A DNA stretch of 64,000 nucleotides from Beverwykella pulmonaria. Lineage: Eukaryota > Ascomycota > Dothideomycetes > Pleosporales > Melanommataceae. A program made the translations under genes and the position numbers. The notes under the pieces are model-generated. The model had not been told where the DNA came from, searched no databases, and saw only the letters and a program-made list of their open reading frames with translations. This document shows, piece after piece, positions 1 through 11,198 of this stretch. The DNA is taken from the NCBI GenBank assembly GCA_001599595.1, contig BCHH01000012.1, positions 760,813 through 824,812 on the forward strand, given 5' to 3'. Positions within the stretch are counted from its first letter, which is position 1; every line of letters starts with the position of its first letter.

Positions 1-202
1 ATGGAGTAGATGATTTGGAGGACTATAGTACTTTACTAAGTTTGTGTGTTGGGGCTGGTAATTGCAAAGGCCTGTTTTATTTCGAGTATCATATATGAGG
101 GTAAGGCCCGGTTTGCTTGTACTTTGAGAAACCTTATTAAGATTCGGGAGTGTATTAGGTTTTTACATTCTTCTTTCCATTAAATTCTATTTATCAGATG
201 CA

Positions 203-830
203 CTATCCACTTTGCGCCCCTTCCGCTTCTTCAATGTCTTGCATCGGATTAAGATCCCCACTAGTCATTGCAGCACTTTTTGGTCTAGCTAAAAGCTTGG
301 GGCGGTACTCAATGGTTTCATAACGTTCCATTAGGTGCATGTGATCATTTTATCAATCCCCAGGGTCAACTTCAAAGTAAGATACTTTAACACCAATTCT
401 TCATCTTGCTGCATCTTCTCGATCTTGGGCGCCATAATTTCTTCGTCATAACTATTTGATTTCTCTCCCTTACTTCAGCACCTTCTACCTCATCTCCTTT
501 TTATCCCTCGCGGAGAACTGCCCAGCCTCTCCTTTCAAGTGCGCCCAAGCCAGGATCTTGGACTTGTTGTACTATTATTACCATCTCTTTCAGATTCGAA
601 ACCGAACATGAGTATGGACTCGGTAGTATCCCGCCAAAGCTGATTTTGTGGAAACTGCTTGAATGTATTCCCACGAGAAATCCAAGACTTTGGGTCGGGA
701 TCGTATTTCAGGGCTTGCGGTGTAGTACAGCTGTAATTATTCGATGTCGAAGTTGGGTTTGTGGTCCAAGGCACTCGAGGAAGTCCGAACGGCTGCGAAG
801 GTGGTCAGGGAGTGAGGGGATATTTTGATT
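203..830 (-). pseudogene. Degenerate protein-coding gene, unknown family
   Basis: Reading the minus strand from about 830 to a stop at 203, coding-like peptide runs through several frames broken by stops and frameshifts. Clear pieces are a Ser/Thr/Pro-rich part (about 774-560), AHLKGEAGQFSARDKKEMR (near 545-490), YDEEIMAPKIEKMQQDEEL (near 450-400), and HLMERYETIEYRPKLLARPK (near 345-285), which ends in an acidic tail at the stop. The gaps between pieces are too short for introns (25 nt or less), and two in-frame stops lie at 350-355. The region may extend to about 1030, where another open stretch in the frame of the 774-560 segment is separated by one TGA. The charged, soluble composition gives no family. 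I infer a dead gene; sequencing errors could give the same look. Confidence 0.5.
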
Positions 831-1446
831 TCATAGAAATTTTCTGATAGATGAGAAAAGAAGAAAACTGAGTGGTAGTCGAGATTCTGATAGTGGTGGA
901 GACAAACATGGAAAACCCAAGGCTAAGAGTAGTGTGCAAATTGAAGGGTAATTGGTGCTTGATCAAAGGCAAACTCGCACATGACTTTACAAGCCACGAG
1001 AAAGACAAGTCTGAGATTTTGTTGGGATACACAATCGAAAAAAGTGCTCGGGCTCTATTTGCGGTACGGTGTGCCTTGTGAATTTAACTTTTCCGTAACA
1101 CTCTATGTTTGCGTATCTTCATGCTCCGTCTTGACTTCTGCGGGTGCAAGATACCACCGTTCAAACAATGCGATACCAGACAGTATGTCAAGATTAAGAA
1201 CTGTATCAAGCGGCCTAAGAAGCTGGAACTGTTTTCCATGTTCTCCAAACCTATATTGTTCCCCCATGTGCTCCAGCCTACTAGCCATACTAACCTCTTA
1301 ACCCGAAGTTCTATCACATCCCATCACCAAGTCCTCTTCCCATCAATGCTCAACCAATAACACCTCGCCTCCCTATCACTATCATACTTATACCTTGTAT
1401 CAATATCTGTCTTCTTCCTCTTCTTCTTCTTCTTTTTCTTAATTCT

Positions 1447-1638
1447 CTATTTCCCTCGAATCCGCGCCTTCGCTTCTCTCATCTGCGTCTTGGCAGATAA
1501 CTCCGCCTTATCCCTATCCACACTCCACCCCTTCACCTGAGCTTTCTCACACTGCTCCTTAGTTTCGAAACCGAGCTTTAGCATTAAGTCATGACATCTA
1601 TATTGGACTGCGTACTTTTGGTGAACACGTTTTCGGGG
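1447..1638 (-). pseudogene. Possible orphan last exon or gene remnant
   Basis: A 64-codon minus-strand stretch begins right after a CCCAG acceptor-like site (1639-1643) and ends in TAG at 1447. It is rich in Lys, Glu, Gln and Arg, with codon use unlike the AT-rich surroundings; typical segments are QKYAVQYRCHDLMLKLGF and KAELSAKTQMREAKARIRGK. An internal ATG at 1584 would give only 45 residues. I could not find a matching upstream exon: the next upstream frame is open (stop near 1650) but is interrupted without a usable GT donor. It is either the final exon of an undetected small gene or a relic like its neighbour at 203-830. The family is not recognised. Confidence 0.35.
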
Positions 1639-1649
1639 CTGGGAATGTA

Positions 1650-3011
1650 TTAAGGGGATATGGCAGTGATGGGGTGGGCATAGATGAGCTTCAAGTAGGA
1701 TTTGGCTGTCGTAGCGTGGACTTTACGACGACGAAGATGGAGCAGGGGGGCGAGCGTTGGGTGAGGAGGATGAGTGTGAGTCAGGGTGGGGAGATAAGGA
1801 GAAGTGTGTTGAGGTGGGATAGGATGGACTCTGTTTCCTCTTGTCCTTACAGTAACGGGAATATGAAGGATCAAGAAGTGAAAGAGAAGATATTGTAGAC
1901 AGATAGGTATGGAAGTCGGTATTTCACGAACCTCTTCGCTCTCCATCTTAGTGAAGCTGAAATAGAGCCAACTTATCCTATCAATTGCATCGCGCATCCA
2001 CGATAGTGAAGATCGAGCTCGTTATCACAAGAATAAAGTTGTAACAGCGCACCATATTGCTACACCAACTGACAAAAGATCTAGCATTGAAGGCTTTAAC
2101 ACCGATCAATGTGGTGCGATAACTTTGCTTATAAAAGGAACTGGCTCGGCCCGGCCCGGTGTAGCCCGGCGCGACCTGCAGCCCCTGTTACACTTAATTA
2201 CTCACTTCCTGTCTTAACGTTATGGCTCGCCTATAATTGAAGGCGGCAATTGAGGCGCTCCCGACTTCATATGCAGTCTAAGATCATCCCACCTCGCATT
2301 CAGTGTCCGACATCGCGAAATAATTCTTCTCTTCGTATTTACTCTATCTAATAAGTCGATCCTTTTTCATATGGGTTGCTGTTTGGTATGAACCCCAAAT
2401 GATTTTAAACCCAACGGGTGATATGGAGGACCTATCATACAAAGATAGTAATCGATCAATAAGACGCGCTCACCTGCAAGTGTGGCATGACCCCACGAAA
2501 AGGCACTATGAACCCTCAACTCAGCAAGAAGAAAATGCGTTCATGTTGGGAAAGAGGACATATTGCAGAAGAAGATGACGGTATCTCCTCGTGTCCCAGG
2601 GCTGAACTGATCAGCTGCTTCACCTGATCGATCGCGTATTATTACCAAAAACATCTGCGACGGGATGGCAAACCCAAAAGAAAATAAGTAAATATATGAC
2701 CCTGCCTTCAGCTGGCTGCGCCTAACGCAGTTCGACAAGGCTATGTAGACAATCCCGCCTATCAATCTTCTCGATGCTAATTAGCATAGCTGATAGGGCG
2801 GACTGATGAGCCCACTCTGTGAAAGACCAAGACTCCGAAGACCAGGGCGCATGATTAAGACAGTAGAATTTAAGGCTGAAATCCCAACAATCGACATTCC
2901 CGCCCCTCACCTTTAGCCCGTCCCTGAGTGAACACTCGTACCAAATTGAGCCCTTGCACTCTAAACAAAGAGATTCCGCGCTTGAAACACACGTATCAAC
3001 CGTAATACACC
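1650..3011. other. Intergenic, no gene seen
   Basis: I see no supportable gene here. A minus-strand frame is open from 1997 to 1650 but looks low-complexity (Pro/His/Thr from a GT-rich plus strand). A short CCCGGC-type GC-rich patch sits near 2150-2175. The last few hundred bases are the upstream region of the patatin gene at 3012. Confidence 0.5.
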
Positions 3012-6000
3012 ATGGAAGAAAACAACGTTTGGGTTGACCTTGTCCCGGTGCGCGCTCCCAACTTAGTAGCCTCTCAGAACGATCACACTGATTCTAGGTT
3101 GTGCAGGAACCTACCCTCAACCCCGGTGGTAGGCGTAACGCTACGCCGCCATTACCAATCCGCCCTCTTTCTCCACCTAAACCGATTTCGCTGAAGAAAA
3201 CTCATTTGGCGCACCTTCAGACTACACTAAGAGATATAGTGTGCGATGACTGTGAACAGAAGAAAAATAAGCTGAGTTTATGCGATATCTGTAACAAAGT
3301 GTACTGTGACAAATGTTGGGAATACCCTCTCACCCATCGAAAACCAATGCCTGGCGAATTACCACATGAGAAGACAGATGTCGAACTCGGCAGGAAGATA
3401 CAGGCATGCATTGCTCCTGGATTTGATGAAGCTGAACTAGAAATGCTTCATACGCGAGACCAACAAACTCTCTGGTTTGACTGTGACAATGATGCCCGAT
3501 TCTTTGAAAATGACCGTTTCGATGAACTCATCTTCCATTACCCAACAGACAGGCGGTCGAAGCTCTGTCCAGGCATTGTTTCATTCATGGGACAAACAGG
3601 CGAGTTCCTGGATCTACCGTGCTGCTGATCCTCGCTAACTCATCTACAGGCGCTGGGAAGAGTAGCCTTATAAACCTGCTTATAAGCGTAAGTGCATTTA
3701 GATCCCGAATCAACCATGACACGTAGACTAACTCCCGTGTAGCTCGGGAGCGACCAGAGTCACAATTTTGATAGGCCCGTTGTTGGTTCGCATGATCAGG
3801 AGCATAGCGCAACCTCGTCGGGTATTCATCTTTACCAAGATCCGCTTTCCACTGAGTCCGACAATCCAATGTTCTATGCCGATTGCGAAGGGCTTCAAGC
3901 GGGAAATACGGTGCCAGTTAGCGCCAAGTATTCATCTCTGAAGCACATGAACAAGACATTCAAGTCGTTCATGAGTAAAGCGAAAAGAATCCTGTGGGCT
4001 TCCGCTGGAGAAGAAACCTCAAGTCGTGAATACATTGTCACGAACTTATACTCCAAACTACTTTATACCTTCTCAGATGTGGTGGTGTTTGTCTTAAGTA
4101 ACCCTCGGTAAGTCACTGCTACATCGAGTTGTGATCTGCCTAACACCTCCTGCAGGACTGTTGAGGGAGTATTAGAGCAACTTCTGTCCTGGGGTGCTAG
4201 TTCTGTCCAGCACTCTTCGAACCAGCCTGCCCTACCTCGCATAATCATTGCTATCAACAAGGCTCCAGAAAACATACCGGAAGATCAATGGGATAGTGAA
4301 AGGGCTACAATGTGGCTCTTTTCAAGCGTGGATGAGTCGCTACCGACCAATTCAAAGTTTCGGCCATATATGCCACAGTCTACAATAGGCCAAAGAGTGA
4401 CGATGAAAATGCTGCTCCATCAGTACTACTCTTCCGTCAGCGTTGTGAAGATTCCATACTCCCGAAAACAAGGTGGACGGTACAATGCGATGCAGCGGCA
4501 GATCCATCGCCTCTATGACGAGATCAAAAACGGGTGTCTTGACTCAAGAAGGGAAAAAGATAGGCTCCGTGTCCTCCTCACTGCGGATCAGATACCGCCT
4601 TACATCCGGCTGGCGTACAATCACTTTCTTTCGTATAAAGATGTACCATTCGACTTTATTCAAGCCTCTTTCAAGTTCAATCCTGTTGATGATGACTTTG
4701 CAGCACACCTTTTCGAACTCGCTCGAAAGCTACTAGGTCGTTGTGAGAGCTTCTCATGCAAAGAAACATATCTCGTCGAGGAATTCTCCGCTGCAGTTGC
4801 CGCGTGCATCATGTTGGATACCGTCCGGAACAAACGTTCCGGCGATTCACAAACTGTCTTATCGAGCTACAGGTCATTCTGCTCTGAGGCGCTTCAATCA
4901 GTCTTCAGGTCATGCTGGCCATGCAAGTACCCAGGCTGCGTAAATTTCGAATCAGGACATTCGAAAGGCCATCAGGACAAGACTGGTAAGGTTTTCGACG
5001 CTGGGGAACACAACCAAGACTTCATCCCGATTGTGAGCTTTGAAGATGTGCATGCAAGATTCATGAGTCGGGTCGGCAAGACGTTCGAATCCCTCCTTGA
5101 CCGGCTTCCGAATCGTTCCGACGGGGTAGCCGCATACGAAACAGCTGCACGAAACATGCACCGAGGGAGTATGCGGGATTTCTATAAGAAGAATGGAGGT
5201 TCTAGTGCCTACATCAGTCACCGTACCTGCTTCTCTTGTCTGACCAGCATCGCCGAGCATCCGATTCGGTGTGGACACATTCTCTGCACCAAGTGCATAC
5301 AAGAGGGCTCATTACCGCTCAGAAACCGGTCCGTTATACAGGTGAAAGAGTGTCCACTTCATGATGAGCGAATACAACAAGAGACTGTTTTTCTGAAGCC
5401 TGAACAAGCAGGTGTCAGGATCCTTGCGTTAGATGGGTAAGTCTTATCTAAGAACATGGTGTGATGTGCTCTAATAGCTTAGTAGCGGTGGTGTGCGCTC
5501 CATTATTCAGCTGATTATACTGAAGCAATTGGAGAAGAGTCTAGGCATGGATATAGCACTGAACGCTTTTTTTGACCTGGTTGTTGGGACAAGGTTGGCC
5601 CCTGAAATACTCGAAACCATCAAGAATATGTAACTGACATGCGCATTGTAGTGCTGGCGCCATTGTGGGTGCTGGAATTTTCATCAAGGATTGGACACCC
5701 GAAAAGACCGAAAAGACATTCTCAGCTGTCTGCAAAGATGCATTTCAGATGACCACCCTTGGTTCTCTTTCGGAGCTGAAATTACCATGGAATTTGCCGA
5801 TGGGCCTTGGACGCCAACCCCTCAAGTTTCTCCGACTATTGCGTCAATTACGCGTGACCCTCTTCAGTTCACATGTATTGGAATCAAAGTTGAAGGAGGT
5901 CCTAGGCACGGAAAAGTTGTTTGGCCAGTATAGGGATTCACAGAAACCTTATAGTACACGGGTTGCGTTCACAGCAACCTCAGCGAGTAGGAAAAGTGTG

Positions 6001-7171
6001 CTATTAGGCAACTATAACCGGGCGTCACGGTGTAAGTTCACACATCACGCTCGAAGAAAGCGGGTCTAATAAAGATTCAGCCGAAGACAAGTATGATTTT
6101 CTGCGAACATCCGACGTTGAGACTGAGATTGAGCTGTGGGAAGCGTACGTCAACATACAAATGTCTGACTATTGCATAAGGTTGACTCAAGTAGAATTCG
6201 CGCATCAACTGCAGCACCAACGTGGTTCGCCTCATATCACCATGAGTCCACTGGCATCTCTCTTCTTGACGGCGGGATCAATCACAATAACCCCGCAGAA
6301 ATTGCATACTCGGAAGCTGTTCGTTTATGGCCGCACAATGCTATTGATCTTTTGCTGTCCATCGGAACAGGCCGCATCCCGGATGACATTGATTCCCCCA
6401 ACGGTGAAGACTTTACAGATGATCCGATCGCAATACTCCTCCACAAAGCCTACAACAGTCTGGATGCCAATGTAGCGTGGGACAAATTTGAAGTAGCACA
6501 TCAAAAAGACTTGACGAGGAAGCTTTATCGATTCAATGTCGATCTAAATGCACCACTTCCCGAGCTTCACGAAGTCACTCAACTAGAGTCACTTATAGAG
6601 TGCGCTGAGGACTGGTGCTCTCAACTTGAGGTTACGCTGCTCTTTGAGCATGTCAAGAGGTGTCTCATTGCTTCTTCCTTTTACTATGAAGTTGATGGAG
6701 ATCCCGTGCCCCTCGGCGATCAGCTCAAATGCAACGGTAAGTGTCGGGATTTCACCCTGAGTGCCCCCAATCCCACTCACGGTTTACGGTGCTACATTTC
6801 ATTCGAAATAGGCATGCACTAATTCTTTACTGGTTTTAGGCTCTATCCGTTGTCGGTTTGGAGACTCATTCCACGCAGCAGAGTTCACTTCTCTTCTTCG
6901 ACAAATGCACCAAATAGCTAAAAATCGAACCAACCAGGCAGGCTTGCGTTACCCCCTCTTCAGATTCGCTAAAACGCGCAATGAAGTTTTTCAGTTCCTC
7001 GAATTAGGCGGCACAGGAGAACAGGATGCTGAAATGCGCACGTGGTACGGTCAAGAGTTCAATCTCATGCTGGATGACCGTGGAGCACAGTACACGATCG
7101 AGCTCTGTCTTGCAGACGATGACTATTGGCCCATCAGCGGATTCCCAAGAATATTCAGCAGTGAGCAATAA
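3012..7171 (+). CDS. GTPase-like / RING-like / patatin phospholipase fusion (NLR-like)
   Basis: Ten exons: 3012-3047, 3098-3599, 3650-3687, 3743-4107, 4156-5436, 5486-5593, 5652-6031, 6081-6144, 6195-6736, 6840-7171; 3648 nt, 1215 residues. Order of parts: a Cys-rich B-box-like motif (CDDC at 61-64, CDIC, CDKC, then His); a P-loop domain with GQTGAGKS (about 176-183), DCEG as the G3 motif and NKAP where NKxD is expected, so G4 is degenerate; a RING-like CFSC...CGHILCTKC...CPLHD (about 672-716); and a patatin domain with DGGGVRS (about 739-745), nucleophile motif GTSAG (Ser777) and DGGINHNNP (Asp950). Patatins hydrolyse acyl lipids with this Ser/Asp dyad, so an active lipase is expected. Fungal patatin fusions are linked to NLR-type incompatibility; that role here is inferred. 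The 3600-3649 intron is GC-AG. Upstream are gene remnants and downstream is gene-free DNA. Confidence 0.88.
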
Positions 7172-10171
7172 TCTCATAGATGCTCAGAGAAGAGCCGCCA
7201 AGCATGATTGAGCCTATTCGAGAGATTCCTCATACTCTATCACCCCGTCTGGTTTGTGGAAATTGTAATCTACACTGATTGACTTTGCAGCTGTAACCAT
7301 GTGATCCTACTAGTGGCATCTATGCCAGACATTGAAATCAGGAACAAGATATGACGGGCTGAGCACGAAGTCACATGACTAGGCTGCTGGCCTGGTCGCT
7401 TCCTTCTGTTTATCCCTCCTTCCCTACAAGTCACTCTTTCCCCTACAAACGCCTAGGCCGCGCACTGACCTAAACGACTCGAGATAGCTACTCTAGTCCT
7501 TTCTTCTCTTTATCTTGATTGTAAATAACATCCAGACTAGGTACCTAGAATACAGTTCCTCGAGATCGCTTACATACAATTAGAATTATTGAAGCAATAG
7601 AAGCTGCAGCACCCGCAGGAATCTAAAGCATCGTTATTACAAGTCTTGATAAGAATAATACTGCATTACTTAATGACCTAGGCTAGCTATTGTAGCTACC
7701 CATATCATTTAGATTGGACAGGATTGGATTTCGACAAGCTATCCTCCTAGTCTCCCACACTTACTCGTGGGTATCAAGCTTCATCACTCTCGCGACTCAG
7801 AGTTTCAGCGCACTACAAAAGCTGGCTTTGAAAAAAATAAGGATGGAATTATACGTTACACAGCAACTTCAACGCTCTCATACACTTCCCATGGCCCTTT
7901 AATCCGTTGAATTATTCAAATGCTCCAAAACCTATACCTGTGCATTAAACTTAACCTCCTTATTCCGAAACCAATATCACTGCACTTCATGCGCCGAACC
8001 TATGTGGCTATTCGCAAATTACTACTAATTCGGTTACAGTCCAACCAAACACTCATTTAACTAGTGCCCCTCCTCTTGAACCAACCTCTACTGACCATTC
8101 ATATCCTGCCAGATCACTCAATGTTTTCCATTGATGACCTCAAAGATCGCCGCGATATCATCTAGAATTCCTTTTTCTCAACTATATAATAAATGCTATG
8201 AACTGAAGATTTGGGCTTGGAAACCTCTCCATTGGCCCAATAAACATTTGCGAAGTAAAAAGCGATGTGAATTGCTCCGTTTTCTGTATCATGCTTCTTC
8301 GAGAGAACCTCAGTCTTCGGATACATCCGGTCAGTACTAAAGATTTTTAGCTTGATCTCAAATGATGAAATCACTAGATTAGTGTAAGCGTATGAGTTTA
8401 ACTCAGTGTTAGTGTTGCTGGGTACTTTGGAGAAGTTGTTTTAAGGATATAGTATTGGAGGAAGAGGGAGAGGAGGTCAATGGGGACTACTAGTGCCTGA
8501 TTATCGTCCGGCGTGTCACGCGCTTCGAAGTGGAGTTATCGTTGGCATTCTGCTTAGCTCATTTGCTGTTTTGTAGTTTTTGCGATTACCTGACATGCGC
8601 ACACCTTGAGATTTGAAACTAAAACTTGCCCTATGATTTTTATTTCATTTAGCGCTGCAAGACCAGTCTATCCTGCACACGGTAGGAGAGAGAAGAAAAG
8701 CACTCATAGGGGTTTGAATATAAGTGGCTATGCCGAACCCTACATCATAAGTCTAAATCCTATCACAAAGAGAGCTCCATTAGTGTATATCTCGGCCCAT
8801 TTTAGCTGGGGAATTTCTTTTCTCACAAAAGACTTCGCCGACTTCCTCATTACATACAAGCATTCTAATTGAATGCTCATTCAAATGGCATAAGACTCTC
8901 GCATCTGTTTCCCATATTCCTCACGAGCCACCATTGCTATCACTATCAGACATCGAATACATAGCTTCAAAGCAACATTCGAAGACAGACCATATATCAT
9001 GACAAAGGGTACCATACTCGCCGAAGCCAGTGCTTTCAAGTCTCTAGAAGCACATAACCCTAAGACTAAAGTTCTGGCAACTCGTCAGTAATTACCGTGT
9101 ACTTCGAAATCATCAAGGTTCTTTAGGCTGAGTATGCAGACATAGAAGGGAAGTATGATAGGAGAAGCCATCTACTTCCTTCTTAGCCATTCAAATTTTT
9201 TTCTTCACCTATCTGACAGATAGATTTCAGTATCGTGCATGCGGCGTGATATGATTGTTGAAGTACTTGAACGAAGTAAAAGCTCCAGTCGCAACGCAAG
9301 GAAAGTGTAAAATAGGTATATAAAGACAAGTTCAAAACACGAAAGTCAAACATAAACGTACGTGTCTGGAGCAGACTCTATAGTCAAGATGCGGGTATAT
9401 ACTTCCCGAGTGTGAGGCGTGTAGTCTATAAAAGACGTTTGATTAGGGGTCACGGCTGCGTCGGGCTGACATAGCGGCACAGTGAAATGCTGTGGCGCAC
9501 TGCGCCACATTCACAAAAGCAGGGATCTGCTCGGCCTTGCATTAGACTGCCATGTGGCGAATCCCTGCTGTTGCATATTTGTAAAGGAAGGAAGACTAGC
9601 TGAAGAAGGTTAAGCGACTTCAAGATGGAAACAATCAACGTATTCGAACCACTATTACTCTGATTGAGTGAAACTCGAAGACTATTCTCCATACAGTCTC
9701 CTTCCATGAGCTCATGTCATCTTAGAGCGAGCATCAACAATGAAATCATTGGCTGTCACACCGGCACCTCCATTACCGATGGGCCAACATCCTCAAACCA
9801 GACGGGTGTGCATGGATCGTTTGAGCCGTCCATGAACACTTCGGTTAGTCATTTAAAAAAAAGAGGGAGGGAGGGAGGAAAAGAGTGAAGCCTAGAAAAT
9901 GGTACACCCCCGCGCAGAAATCTGCCATGAAAACACCCCTGGTGCATGCCGACCCAACTCCTTGCTGGTGAACACAGATGATGTAGAAGACAAAAGGAAA
10001 AGAGAGAGAGTTTGATGGGTCCTTCCAAAGACCCATCATTGTCTGTGTTTGACCAGCTCCTCACTAACATATCCGCTGTTTGAGCAGTTCAATCCATTCT
10101 AGGATGAAAAATTTTGGCACGCACCGAACCACTTCAAGCTCTTTGGCAGTCAAGTTCCTCCTCATTATCCT
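7172..10171. other. Gene-poor intergenic stretch
   Basis: No convincing gene. Some coding-like fragments occur, for example a 31-codon ATG frame at 8999-9094 (MTKGTILAEASAFKSLEAHN at its start) and a Ser/Thr/Pro-rich frame around 7966-8136, but none has a full exon structure. An AT-rich, stop-rich composition dominates 7500-9400. A purine tract (A8 then GAGG repeats) lies at 9855-9885. The last 100 bases are the 3' region of the minus-strand gene ending at 10172. Confidence 0.5.
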
Positions 10172-11198
10172 CTACGCGGTCCAGCCCATGCCTGTGGATG
10201 CAATGCCGATGGCGGCGCTGAGGCGCCGGCACTTGTCGTCGAGATTGCGGATCAGGGACTTCTTGGTGACCCACCAAACCTCAAAGTCGGTGGCCTCGGC
10301 AATGGAGACGGCACCAGAACGCTTGGCCTCGTACCACTCCTTGTCGACCTTGCGGGCGGCATGGCGAAGACGCGGAATGGACTCGGTGCGGAGGTGGGAG
10401 AGCTCAGTAGCATAGTAGGCATTGTGCGGCTCAAGCGGGGTGGAGAAGGAGCGGTTGCGAGAGCGGTCACCCTTGGGAGGGAAGTTGACATCGCACGGAG
10501 TCAGGCAGATTGGAGAGGTGCTGTGGGGGGACGACTGCGGTGGAGTCGTAGTTCCAGAAGTAGAGGCTGGAGATGCAGTGAATACCGGAGAAGTGGCAGA
10601 CGAGAACGTGCTGCTAGCATTGCTGGTGGTCCGAGGCTTAAGTGGCATGTTGGGGACGCTATTGTCGAGCTGAGCGAGGAATTCGTCATGGTCCATCTTG
10701 TGGTCCGGGAGGCCACTATCGAGCGTCTCGGTATGCTGCTCAAGCCGCTCATAGCCTGAAGCGGGGACATGTTTAGCTACTGGTCAGGCACCGAATTTAG
10801 GAAGGGTGATGTGATGGGGACATCTCATTCGATTGGGCTGAGTGGCACCACATCAGGTTACCCCCCCCCCCCCCCCCAAAGGAAAAAGAATGGTACTTAC
10901 CCGTCAGAACGGCGGCACCAGAATGCTGCATGGCGGCTAGAGCCGCTTGGAGGTGGGGAGTGAGGTGGTTCCACAGGTCTTGGCAAAGGTACCAAGCTGA
11001 GAGGTGGGTCGCGTTGTAGCTGAAGGCATCGCCATCACGAGGGCAGAGGGGACGAGGTAACTCGATATTAGGGGGCGAGCTCGGCACAGCGAAGGATTCA
11101 GTGCGGCTGTTGTGGCTGGAGCTACGGCCTGCACGGCCGTATCCGTCGGAGCCAGGTGAGTGGTAGATGGGTCTTGGGGCGCTGCCAGCCATGGCCAT
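10172..11198 (-). CDS. Conserved Ser-rich fungal protein, unknown function
   Basis: Two exons on the minus strand, 11198-10901 and 10755-10172, give 882 nt and 293 residues. The intron (145 nt) has a GTAAGT donor and a TTCAG acceptor. The start ATG at 11198 sits in a good context (CACCATGG) and is followed at once by a second ATG. The N-terminal 60 residues are Ser/Pro/Gly-rich. A conserved-looking segment follows (FSYNATHLSAWYLCQDLWNH), then a Ser/Thr linker, then a charged helical C-terminus with ESIPRLRHAARKVDKEWYEA and TDFEVWWVTKKSLIRNLDDK. There is no signal peptide or membrane segment. I do not recognise the family. Helix-rich ends joined by a disordered linker suggest a scaffold or adaptor, which is only inference. 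Confidence 0.75.
10861..10877. repeat. 17-nt poly-C tract inside an intron
   Basis: Seventeen consecutive C on the plus strand (G on the transcribed strand), about 25 nt inside the donor of the intron 10756-10900. It is slippage-prone and its length may vary between isolates or be mis-called. Confidence 0.9.

Noticed and set aside
3217..3411. Minus-strand frame opposite the patatin gene exon 2
   Set aside because: Antisense shadow of the zinc-motif exon.
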